NCBI RefSeq assembly: GCF_002252985.1
Contig: NZ_NHPJ01000092.1
Coordinates: 21,629-85,628 of the forward strand
DNA: 64,000 nucleotides
Source: Halorubrum halodurans
GTDB lineage: Archaea > Halobacteriota > Halobacteria > Halobacteriales > Haloferacaceae
Reading direction: 5' to 3'
Part shown: positions 25,611 through 33,317 of the stretch, piece by piece
Layout of the letters: each line of letters starts with the position of its first letter
How positions within the stretch are numbered: the first letter of the stretch is position 1
The notes under the pieces: model-generated
The model's database searches: none
Seen by the model: only the letters and a program-made list of their open reading frames with translations
Told to the model about the DNA's origin: nothing
Translations under genes and position numbers: made by a program

Positions 25611-25710
25611 CGGAGCCGCGGGGAACGGATCGGTGCCGTGGAAAGCGGATCGGAGCCGCGGGGAGCGGATCGGAGCCGCGGGGAGCGGATCGGAGCCGTG
25701 GGGAGCGGAC
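25611..25710. repeat. five tandem 20-bp repeats
   Basis: Five consecutive 20-bp units begin at 25611, 25631, 25651, 25671 and 25691. The consensus is CGGAGCCGCGGGGAGCGGAT; units 3 and 4 are identical, and units 1, 2 and 5 differ at one, four and two positions. They sit between the dehydrogenase and the tubulin-like operon, about 120 bases before the latter's start. The exact 20-bp period, close to two helical turns, suits a multi-site operator but also slippage. Confidence 0.85.
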
Positions 25711-25793
25711 GGATCCGATACGTAGCCCGAGCGCGCCGATCGGCGCCGATTCGTTTTCGGGAGCTGTCAAAAACATATCCAGCCATCGAATAA

Positions 25794-25800
25794 TTTATAG
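25794..25800 (+). promoter_or_regulatory. TATA box of the tubulin-like operon
   Basis: TTTATAG inside an A+T-rich stretch (25783-25808), 29-35 bases before the ATG at 25829, consistent with a leaderless operon transcript. Confidence 0.5.
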
Positions 25801-25828
25801 ATTGTTGTAAGGATCGTTGAGTGTCAGC

Positions 25829-28800
25829 ATGAATCTCCCAAGCCGGATATTTGCGATCGGGGGCGCTGGGAAGGCCATTACCTACGAGCTGCTGAAGGCC
25901 GATTGGGTCCAGGAGGCGATCCTGCGGCCCCGCCCGAATCCCGAGTCGTTGACCGTGACCGTGATCGACACGGCGGAGGAGGAGGAGAACCGAGACCTCG
26001 AACGGATCAAGGAGATCGAACAGCAGATCCAGGAGACCAAGGACCGCCTCCGTTCGGAACACACCGGTCGACCGGGGGAGATAACGATCGAGTACCTTCC
26101 GCTCACGCGGAACATCCAGCTCCACGACCAGAACGACCTCATCGGGGAGGAGGCGGTGCCGCGCATCGCCTCCGGGGTCGGCATGGAGGAGGAGAACTGG
26201 TGGCTCCAGCCGGAGTTCATCAACGAGAACCTCGACTTCGCCACCGGCGTCGTCCGGAAGCGCGGGCTCGGGAAGGGGCTCTACTACAAGGCGTACGCCG
26301 AGGACGACGACGTGCGGACGGCCATCGACCTTCCGGGTCGCGGGAAGGTCGCAGTCATCGCCGGCCTGGGGGGCGGCTCCGGCTCCGGGATCTTCATCGA
26401 CCTGGTCAAACACCTCAAACGCACCCAGCGGACGGCCGAGATCACGCTGTTCGGCGTCCTTCCGAACGACGACGAGGGCGACGCGGAGAACGCCAACGCG
26501 CACGCCGCGCTCTCGGAGCTCGAGTACCTCAGCCTCCAGGACGAGGACCTGTTCAAGGACCGCATCCTCATCCCGATCGATCCCACCGGCTTCGGCGGAA
26601 AGAAGGCCAACATCCTCCAGAGTTCGGACGCCCTGCTCGAGTTCGACCGGGCCGCGATCTACCTGATCGCGACCTACTACAACATGATGGACATGGAGGA
26701 CCCGTTCGCGGACACGCCCTCCTACGCCCCCTTCATCATCGGGATCCCGCAGGTCCTCCGGTACAACGTCGACGCGATACAGGACGCCAAGACCGTTACG
26801 AAGGACATCCTGAACGCCAAACAGGACGCCCTCGAGGCGGAGGCGGACATCTACGCGGGCGTCGACCGGTTCCTCTCGCGCGAGTGGAGCCCGGACGGGA
26901 TGAACGGCGAGCTCCACGACTCCGACCGGACGGACCTCGAGGCGCGGCTCAACAACGTGAAGTCGCTGCTCGATCTCGACCTGTTCACCGAGCTCGACTA
27001 CGAGTCGGTCTCGATCTACCGCGAGATCGTCTCGGAGGCGGAGATGGAGGCCGACGACATCGTCGAGCTCATCGAGGTGATCGGCGGCTCGATCCGCGCC
27101 GGCACCGCCGAGGTGAGCAGCGACGGCGAGCAGTTCGTCGACAGCATCGACAAACAGCTCGGCGACGTGATCCGCGACGAGCTGAATCGCCTCGCCCACC
27201 GGAAGGACCTCCTCGTGCGGCTCCGCGCGGTCGACGACAACCGCGTCGAGAGCACGATCAGCTACCTCCTCGCGTTGGAGGACGAGGGGATCAACGCGGG
27301 CGTCCGGCTCAACCAGCTCGAGGCCAAACTGGAGGAGGCCACGGAGCGACGTGACCGGCTCCAGTCCGACCTGGAGGACGCCGACGAGGAGCTGGAGGAG
27401 CGACGCCGCTCCCAGCAGGACGAGGTCGACCGCCGCGTCGACGAGTGGGAGCGGTCGGTTCGGCCGGTCTACGAGGAGTACGAGGACTGTCGGTCGATCG
27501 ACGCCGAGCGCCTGGGCGACGACCTCGAGATGGCCCTCGAGACGTACGGTCGCGAGGTGAAGAACGCCGAGACCGAAGACCAGCTCGAGGCGGTGAGCGA
27601 CGGACAGGTCCGAAGCACGCTCAACGAGCTCTCAGAGGAGTTCGACCGCGTCGGGATCAACGTCTCCGACACCGAACGGCGCATCAACGCCTCGCTGGCC
27701 GATCTGGCGGACGCCAAACAGGCGTTCATCCAGATGAACCAGGACGAGGGGACGCTCGAGTCGATCCTGCCGTGGGACACCTCCGGCGAGGAGGAGCGCA
27801 AGCAGGCACAGAAGAACTACCGGATGAAGCGCAACCAGCTCGACGACAACGAGGTGTTCACGATCTCCCGCGCCGGGGACTCGTTGTCGATCGAGCTCGA
27901 GTTCTCCGTCGGCAGCCTCCAGCGGACGATAGAGGAGGAGCTCGAGGACCGTCGCCGCGAGATCGTCGCGGAGACGCGCGCCGAGCTCGAGACCGACAGC
28001 CCGCGCGCGCTGGAGGAGGTCGAACGCCAGCTCGACTCGGGCGCGAACTTCTCCGAGATCGCTCGCGAGTTCGAGGCGGTGATCAAAGACGAGGTCATCG
28101 AGACCGACGACGTCGAGCGGCGGCGCGACGAGCTCCGGTCGGAGCTCGAGGACGCGGAGCACAGGGCCGACCTCTACGAGGGGACGGTCAGCCTCTTCGA
28201 GGAGCTGAACGGGCCGCGGGACGCGTTCATCAACGCGCAGAACCGCTACCGGAACCTGCGCGAGAACTACAACGAGAGCCGGGAGACCTCGGTCTCGACG
28301 GAGGACGAACAGTACCGCTACGTCAAGACCGTCAAGCCGCACGACATCCTCCAGCTCAGGGACGACGCGGACATCGCGGAGAGCAAGCTGTTCGACGACG
28401 AGACGGAGCGCCAGCGGCTCCGCGGCTCCCTAGAGGAGCTCGCGAAGAACGCGCACAACCCCAAGTACACCGGGATCCGGAAACGCCGGATCAGCGGCGA
28501 CCGCTCGCGGTACAACGACATGAACATCGTCGTCGGGGTGATGAGCCGGGCGATAAACCAGATCGGCGACGTGGCCGACCTCAAGCCCGTCTTCCAGGGC
28601 GCGTACAACCTGGGTGCCGGCAGCGAGAACTTCGCGTCGTTCCCGGTCGAGGCCGGCGGCAGCTGGGACATCGGGCTCGGGATCTTCATCGACGGGATCT
28701 TCCTGGACAACCTCCGTGCGGAGGTCGAAGCCGACGGCTACCAGACCGGCTACCGGGCCAAGGAGGCGTCCGACGACACCGACATCCTGGTCCATCACAC

Positions 28801-28999
28801 CTACGGCCTCGACGACGGATACTACGTCCGGCGGAACGAGGTGTTGAACCTCGAGAACCCCAACGACACGCAGTTCTTCCTCAGAGACGAGGGGGAGATC
28901 AAACGCGACCTCCTGGAGGAGCACATCGAGAACGTTCCGTTCACCGACGAGGAGGCGGAGGCCGACGCACCCTCCGAGACGCTCGACGGGGGGGAGTGA
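25829..28999 (+). CDS. large tubulin/FtsZ-like GTPase with coiled coils
   Basis: A 1056-residue protein of the tubulin superfamily, closest by eye to the Tubulin_2-type proteins rather than FtsZ or CetZ. The nucleotide-binding start is FAIGGAGKAITYEL (GGAG at 11-14). The tubulin signature GGGSGSG is at residues 181-187 (Ser replacing the usual Thr). GVLPNDDEGDAENANAHAAL and FIIGIPQVLRYNVDAI follow. Charged coiled coils occupy ~490-600 and ~675-820 (LNQLEAKLEEATERRDRLQS...). A conserved-looking globular C-terminal domain (~880-1035) comes last. It has no membrane helix, so it is cytoplasmic. The ATG at 25829 begins the nucleotide-binding strand. The stop is 7 bases before a membrane GTPase gene. 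A filament-forming or scaffold role is inferred. Confidence 0.78.
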   Translation: MNLPSRIFAIGGAGKAITYELLKADWVQEAILRPRPNPESLTVTVIDTAEEEENRDLERIKEIEQQIQETKDRLRSEHTGRPGEITIEYLPLTRNIQLHDQNDLIGEEAVPRIASGVGMEEENWWLQPEFINENLDFATGVVRKRGLGKGLYYKAYAEDDDVRTAIDLPGRGKVAVIAGLGGGSGSGIFIDLVKHLKRTQRTAEITLFGVLPNDDEGDAENANAHAALSELEYLSLQDEDLFKDRILIPIDPTGFGGKKANILQSSDALLEFDRAAIYLIATYYNMMDMEDPFADTPSYAPFIIGIPQVLRYNVDAIQDAKTVTKDILNAKQDALEAEADIYAGVDRFLSREWSPDGMNGELHDSDRTDLEARLNNVKSLLDLDLFTELDYESVSIYREIVSEAEMEADDIVELIEVIGGSIRAGTAEVSSDGEQFVDSIDKQLGDVIRDELNRLAHRKDLLVRLRAVDDNRVESTISYLLALEDEGINAGVRLNQLEAKLEEATERRDRLQSDLEDADEELEERRRSQQDEVDRRVDEWERSVRPVYEEYEDCRSIDAERLGDDLEMALETYGREVKNAETEDQLEAVSDGQVRSTLNELSEEFDRVGINVSDTERRINASLADLADAKQAFIQMNQDEGTLESILPWDTSGEEERKQAQKNYRMKRNQLDDNEVFTISRAGDSLSIELEFSVGSLQRTIEEELEDRRREIVAETRAELETDSPRALEEVERQLDSGANFSEIAREFEAVIKDEVIETDDVERRRDELRSELEDAEHRADLYEGTVSLFEELNGPRDAFINAQNRYRNLRENYNESRETSVSTEDEQYRYVKTVKPHDILQLRDDADIAESKLFDDETERQRLRGSLEELAKNAHNPKYTGIRKRRISGDRSRYNDMNIVVGVMSRAINQIGDVADLKPVFQGAYNLGAGSENFASFPVEAGGSWDIGLGIFIDGIFLDNLRAEVEADGYQTGYRAKEASDDTDILVHHTYGLDDGYYVRRNEVLNLENPNDTQFFLRDEGEIKRDLLEEHIENVPFTDEEAEADAPSETLDGGE

Positions 29000-29006
29000 T
29001 CGGTAG

Positions 29007-30449
29007 ATGACGGCGATCGGTGAGTTCCTCGAGGAGAACGGCGAGAAGGTGTTTCTCGTCGTCTACTTCGCCGTGATGGTGATCGTCGCCGGGCCGCTGT
29101 TCCTCTCGCTCGGCGAGGCGTGGCAGGCGTCGGACATCGTCAGGCCGGCGATCCTCGCGTTGAACCCGCTCGTGGGCGTCACCCTCGAGCAGTTCTCCGC
29201 GCTGATGTTCGGGCTCTACCTCGGGCTGTTGGTCCTCGTGACCCTCGACCCGAAGAAACGGGTCCAGGGCATCCTGCTGTGGCTGGGAACCGTCTCCGCG
29301 CTCGTCGCCCTGCTGTCGATCGGGCTGTTCATCCCGAATATCGACTTCGCGGCCAACATCGTGTGGGTCCTCGCCGGCTTCGTCGGCGGCGGGCTCGTCG
29401 GCGGCGGTCCCAAACTGCTCGAGGTCCGGACGGCGAGCGCCCTCGAGTTCCGCCGGTCCGCGACGATCCTGTTCTACCTGATCAGCGCCATCGTCGTCGG
29501 CGGGCTGATCGAGTACCACGTCAACTTCCCGCAGTTCCTCCAGGTCTCGGCCGAGACCGTGCGGATCGTGCCGCCGAGCCCGACCGTGAGCGTCGAGTGG
29601 GCCAGCATCGGCGTGAACACGCTCATGGCGGCGGTGTTCGTGGTCACGCTGCGCCGCTTCGTGACGTACGACGCAGAGGAGAACTTCTTCGTGTTGGGTC
29701 CGCAGGGGTCGGGGAAGTCGCTGTTCCTCGTCGGGAAGTACCTGGCCGCGCTCGACGACGCGGTCGGCCGCGAGGCCGACACGCCGCTGAACCCGAGCAG
29801 CGACCTCATGGAGCTGGTCGGGTCGCTCGACGCGGCGTCGAAGGACACCGGCTGGAAGCTCGACGCGACCGGGCAGACCGACGTCGAGGACCTGAACTTC
29901 AACTTCGTCGACGGCCGCGTGTTCCCGAAGAACATCCAGCTGTCGAGCCTCGACTACGCGGGCGAGTACCTCGAGCGCCTCCCGAACGCGCTGATGAGTC
30001 CGGACGACGAGATCGACAACTCGACGCTCCGGCTGCTCGCCCAGCGGGTTCGAGACGCCAACACGCTGATCCTGATCATCGACGTCGAGCGGTACCACAA
30101 CAACGAGCCGCTGGAGATAGAGCCGTACTTCGACATTCTGGACGTCGCCTCGAACAAGGACGTGCTGTTGGTCGCCACGAAGTGTGACATCCTCGCGGAG
30201 GAGTTCCGGGACAAACAGGCGCTCGAGGCACACCAGTACTTCGACGAGTTCCAGGAGTTCGTCAGCGAGACGCTGATCGAGAACAACCAGACGGTTCGGA
30301 CGCTCGTACAGGACACCTCCGGGTCGAAGATCCACCCGGTGTACTACCAGACGACGACCGACGAGAACGGCGAACGCGTTCCGATGCGCGACCGCAACGG
30401 GAACGTGATGACCGTCGGATTCGACGAACTCCTCGAGAAAATGGGGTGA
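29007..30449 (+). CDS. six-helix membrane protein with GTPase domain
   Basis: A 480-residue protein. Residues ~10-215 contain about six membrane helices (VFLVVYFAVMVIVAGPLFLS, GILLWLGTVSALVALLSIGL and others). The cytoplasmic half is a P-loop GTPase: G1 is GPQGSGKS at 231-238, G3 is DYAG at 316-319, G4 is TKCD at 391-394, and a G5-like SGSK follows. The strand LILIIDVERYHNN before G4 supports a Ras/Rag-like fold. It lies 7 bases after the tubulin-like gene and 6 bases before the Ig-like gene, so it is operonic. It could anchor or regulate the tubulin-like polymer at the membrane (inference). An ABC or AAA ATPase is less likely because G4 is present. Confidence 0.72.
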   Translation: MTAIGEFLEENGEKVFLVVYFAVMVIVAGPLFLSLGEAWQASDIVRPAILALNPLVGVTLEQFSALMFGLYLGLLVLVTLDPKKRVQGILLWLGTVSALVALLSIGLFIPNIDFAANIVWVLAGFVGGGLVGGGPKLLEVRTASALEFRRSATILFYLISAIVVGGLIEYHVNFPQFLQVSAETVRIVPPSPTVSVEWASIGVNTLMAAVFVVTLRRFVTYDAEENFFVLGPQGSGKSLFLVGKYLAALDDAVGREADTPLNPSSDLMELVGSLDAASKDTGWKLDATGQTDVEDLNFNFVDGRVFPKNIQLSSLDYAGEYLERLPNALMSPDDEIDNSTLRLLAQRVRDANTLILIIDVERYHNNEPLEIEPYFDILDVASNKDVLLVATKCDILAEEFRDKQALEAHQYFDEFQEFVSETLIENNQTVRTLVQDTSGSKIHPVYYQTTTDENGERVPMRDRNGNVMTVGFDELLEKMG

Positions 30450-30455
30450 CAACGG

Positions 30456-32195
30456 ATGCCATCACTACGCGTATACGACACGAAAGGAAACGAACACTCG
30501 CCGACGGGCGGCGGCGGCCGGTCGAACGAACGGGTGAAGGACCTGTTTTACGACGGAGTGAGGCTGGCGATCGAGGCCGGCCGCGAGCGCAAGTTCACGA
30601 TGTTCTTCCGGGCGCGAGAGACCCGGAACGCCCGCACCGAGCAGTTCTACGCCGTGTACACCACCCGCGACGGTTCGATGCGGGAGTTCATCGACGCGTT
30701 GAGAGACCGGATCGAGACCGAGTGGGGGTACACGATAGACGACTCCGCCGACGACATGAGCGTCTTCCGGGCGATCGACGCCGGCAACACCTCGCTTCCG
30801 GGCTCCGGTCAGGACAGGGCGATACTCGAGGAGCTCGTCGGGTCCCGCCGGGGCGGGACGGTCGGCGTGCGCGACGCCGAGAGCGCGCTCGGGCTCGTCA
30901 ACGAGCTCATGGGCACGTACGACCGCGCCGCGGTCGCCGACTCGCCGGAGTCGAACGCGCTGTCCGACTTCGACCTGGTCGTCGCCCCGAACGGGTCGAG
31001 CGGCATCGCCCCGATCGGCGACACGGAGGGACAGTGGGAGTCGACGAAGGAGTCGATCCGCAGCCGGCTCATCGACGAGGAGATCGCCTCGATCAACGAG
31101 TCGGTCCAGACGCTCTCGCGGGAGCACGGCCTCTCGAGCTCGGAGATCCGGCGGCGAGTGGGCCAGCGCGTCCCGGCGTTGAGCGCGCCGAGTTCGGGCG
31201 GCTCCACGACCGACCGGCTCTCGACGTCCGGCTCCTCGAGCCGGTTCGACATGGCGGAGATCGGCAAGTACGTCGCCATCGCCGCAGTGGTGTTGCTCGT
31301 GTTGATCGGTGGGTTCGTCGGCGCGAGCGAGCTCGGATATATTGGTGGTGGGGGCGGTGACGTCGCTGCCACGGTCAACGGGACCGTCTACGGTGCCGAC
31401 GACGAGCCGCTGACGACGGCCACCGATGTCACTCTCGAACCAACTGCCGCCTCCACCGGGAACGAGACCGCGCCGGAACCGGAGACGGTCACGGCCGAGA
31501 ACGGGGAGTTCGCCTTCCAGAACGTGTCGGCCGGCAACTACACCCTGTCGGTCGCGTCGACGGAGCGGTTCGCGTACGACAACGAGTCGGTCGAGGTCCC
31601 CGGGAACACGACCGAGCTTGAGGTCTCGCCGGCGGACGGGATCGTGAGCGGTCAGGTCGTGGACGCGGAGACGGGCGACCCGCTCTCGACCGACGGCGAC
31701 GGCGAGGTCGACGCGTCGATCGAACTCGTCGACGGGGCGGGCGAGACCGTTGCCTCCGCGACCGGCGGGAGCTACGAGTTCACCGTCGGTCTCGACGGGA
31801 GCTACACGCTACGCGCCAGTGCCGACGGGTACGAGTCGGCCGAACGGTCCGTGGGATCGTTCGGCGAGCAGGAATCGATCGAACTCGAATCGACGGGCGG
31901 GACCCAGGAAGAGGCGGAATCGACGGGCGTAACCCTACAAGGAGAGGTCACCAACGCCACGAACGGGAACGCGATCGAAGGTGCGACCGTCGATGTAGTA
32001 GTCGGTCTGGGGGAGGTTTATGAAGGGACGAGCGAGTTAACAGGGGATTACGAGGTCACCGGGATCCCTCCGGGTGACACGTACCGGGTCGAGGTGAGTG
32101 CCGATGGGTACGAGGAGGCCTCACGGCAGGTCGACTTCAGCGGTGAGAATCAGGTCTTTAAGTCGGACTTCGAACTCGAACCGACCCAGTCGTAA
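30456..32195 (+). CDS. single-pass protein with external Ig-like repeats
   Basis: A 579-residue type II-like membrane protein. Residues 1-265 are a cytoplasmic region of unknown fold (MPSLRVYDTKGNEHSPTGGG... EFIDALRDRIETEWGYTIDD). One helix, residues ~270-291 (YVAIAAVVLLVLIGGFVGAS), crosses the membrane. The outside holds three beta-sandwich domains of the carboxypeptidase-regulatory-like/Ig type (~305-390, ~395-480, ~490-575), each with a G-x-V-x-(D/N)A ... YxLxVxADGYE pattern. Several Asn-x-Ser/Thr sites (NGT, NET, NVS, NYT, NTT) could be N-glycosylated. Third gene of the tubulin-like operon; it may link the cytoplasmic machine to the cell surface (inference). Confidence 0.75.
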   Translation: MPSLRVYDTKGNEHSPTGGGGRSNERVKDLFYDGVRLAIEAGRERKFTMFFRARETRNARTEQFYAVYTTRDGSMREFIDALRDRIETEWGYTIDDSADDMSVFRAIDAGNTSLPGSGQDRAILEELVGSRRGGTVGVRDAESALGLVNELMGTYDRAAVADSPESNALSDFDLVVAPNGSSGIAPIGDTEGQWESTKESIRSRLIDEEIASINESVQTLSREHGLSSSEIRRRVGQRVPALSAPSSGGSTTDRLSTSGSSSRFDMAEIGKYVAIAAVVLLVLIGGFVGASELGYIGGGGGDVAATVNGTVYGADDEPLTTATDVTLEPTAASTGNETAPEPETVTAENGEFAFQNVSAGNYTLSVASTERFAYDNESVEVPGNTTELEVSPADGIVSGQVVDAETGDPLSTDGDGEVDASIELVDGAGETVASATGGSYEFTVGLDGSYTLRASADGYESAERSVGSFGEQESIELESTGGTQEEAESTGVTLQGEVTNATNGNAIEGATVDVVVGLGEVYEGTSELTGDYEVTGIPPGDTYRVEVSADGYEEASRQVDFSGENQVFKSDFELEPTQS

Positions 32196-32234
32196 CCATG
32201 CGTCCCGACCGAACCCTCTCCGGGAGCGACCTAA

Positions 32235-32516
32235 CGATCACCGCCGGAGAGCGGATCGGGACGAGCACACACTGGGGAGACGTTCGACGGACGAACCGCC
32301 GACGGCAGCGATCCCGTCGCGATAAGAGTGCCTCGTGGCCGAATTCCGGAGGCCGAGTACGACCGGTTCGACTCGATCGCGGCACAGTAGCGGAACGTCT
32401 CCGGTCCCGAGACCATCAGAACGCTCGTCGACTGGAAGATCGGTCCCAAGCCGTGGGTCGCCGTCGAATGCGTTCCCGGCGAATTCGAGCAGTCGAGTTC
32501 AGAGGCCACCACTTGA
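32235..32516 (+). pseudogene. remnant reading frame with in-frame TAG
   Basis: The 350 bases between the Ig-like gene and the convergent lipoprotein carry one frame that reads like protein on both sides of a TAG at 32388-32390: upstream DPVAIRVPRGRIPEAEYDRF, downstream ETIRTLVDWKIGPKPWVAVE, ending at a TGA at 32514-32516. There is no start codon or promoter. Codon choice matches host genes, so this looks like a decayed gene fragment. The family is not recognised. Confidence 0.4.
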
Positions 32517-32545
32517 AGCGGCATTCCTTTGATCGTTGAACAGCT

Positions 32546-33214
32546 CTATTCGTTTCCCTCCAACGATTCGAACAGCCGCTCGATCCGCTCGCGTTCGCCC
32601 TCGACGCCTGCGGGGTACGCGCCAGCGACGAGGACCACGTCCTCGCCACGCTCGACGATGGTGAGGTGGATGTACCCCCGCTCCTCGGTGCCGTCGGGGA
32701 GGACGACGGTCGCCTCGTAGACGCTCACCTCGGTGGTCTCGCCGAACACCTCCTGTTCGATCGTCTCGTCGAGCTCCGGGTCGCGGATCTCGCCCGCGTA
32801 CTCGGCGCTGATCTCGCCGCGCGCCTCGTCGATCAGCTCGTCCTCGTCCATGTTGGCGAGCGGGCTGAGCTGCTGTCCCGCGGCGGAGACGCCGGGCGTG
32901 CTCACGACCGCGAACACCGACTGCTCCTGGCCGGTCAGCTCCGACTCGATCTCCCGGAGGTACGCGCGGACCTCGGTGCGCGCGGTGAACTCGCGGCGCT
33001 GGCCGAACTCCTCGAACTCCTCCTCAACGACGACCGTCTCGTTTCGGACCTGCTCGAAGCCGGTCTCCTCGACGCTCGACTCCGCCGGCTCGGCCGGCTC
33101 CGCGGACCGCTCGATCTCCTCCTGTGTCGCGATCTCGACGGCGTCGGTGCACCCGCTCACGGCGATCGCCCCCGCCGTTGCCCCCGCAACCAGAAATCGA
33201 CGACGTGATGGCAT
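32546..33214 (-). CDS. DUF6517-type Tat lipoprotein
   Basis: A 222-residue exported lipoprotein. The N-terminus MPSRRRFLVAGATAGAIAVSGC combines a twin-arginine signal with a lipobox whose Cys (residue 22) should be lipid-modified, leaving the protein on the outer face of the membrane. The mature part is acidic (EEFEEFGQRREFTARTEVRAY...) and resembles the haloarchaeal DUF6517 family of unknown function. It is convergent with the tubulin-like operon and upstream of the PQQ-pseudokinase on the same strand. Confidence 0.8.
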   Translation of the reverse strand: MPSRRRFLVAGATAGAIAVSGCTDAVEIATQEEIERSAEPAEPAESSVEETGFEQVRNETVVVEEEFEEFGQRREFTARTEVRAYLREIESELTGQEQSVFAVVSTPGVSAAGQQLSPLANMDEDELIDEARGEISAEYAGEIRDPELDETIEQEVFGETTEVSVYEATVVLPDGTEERGYIHLTIVERGEDVVLVAGAYPAGVEGERERIERLFESLEGNE

Positions 33215-33317
33215 TCGGTGACACGTTCTCCGTCGACAGATATATCACTTGTCCATCCATTCTCAGCGTCGATATCGAACGGAGCCGGTTCGGGACCACC
33301 CTGTCGGCGGCGGTCGC

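Noticed and set aside
25611-25710. CRISPR array
   Set aside because: Units are directly adjacent with no unique spacers, and there are no cas genes.
24947-27199. A long minus-strand frame spanning the tandem repeats
   Set aside because: Overlaps the tubulin-like gene antisense and the dehydrogenase out of frame; its repeated RSPRLRSAPRG only reflects the 20-bp repeats.
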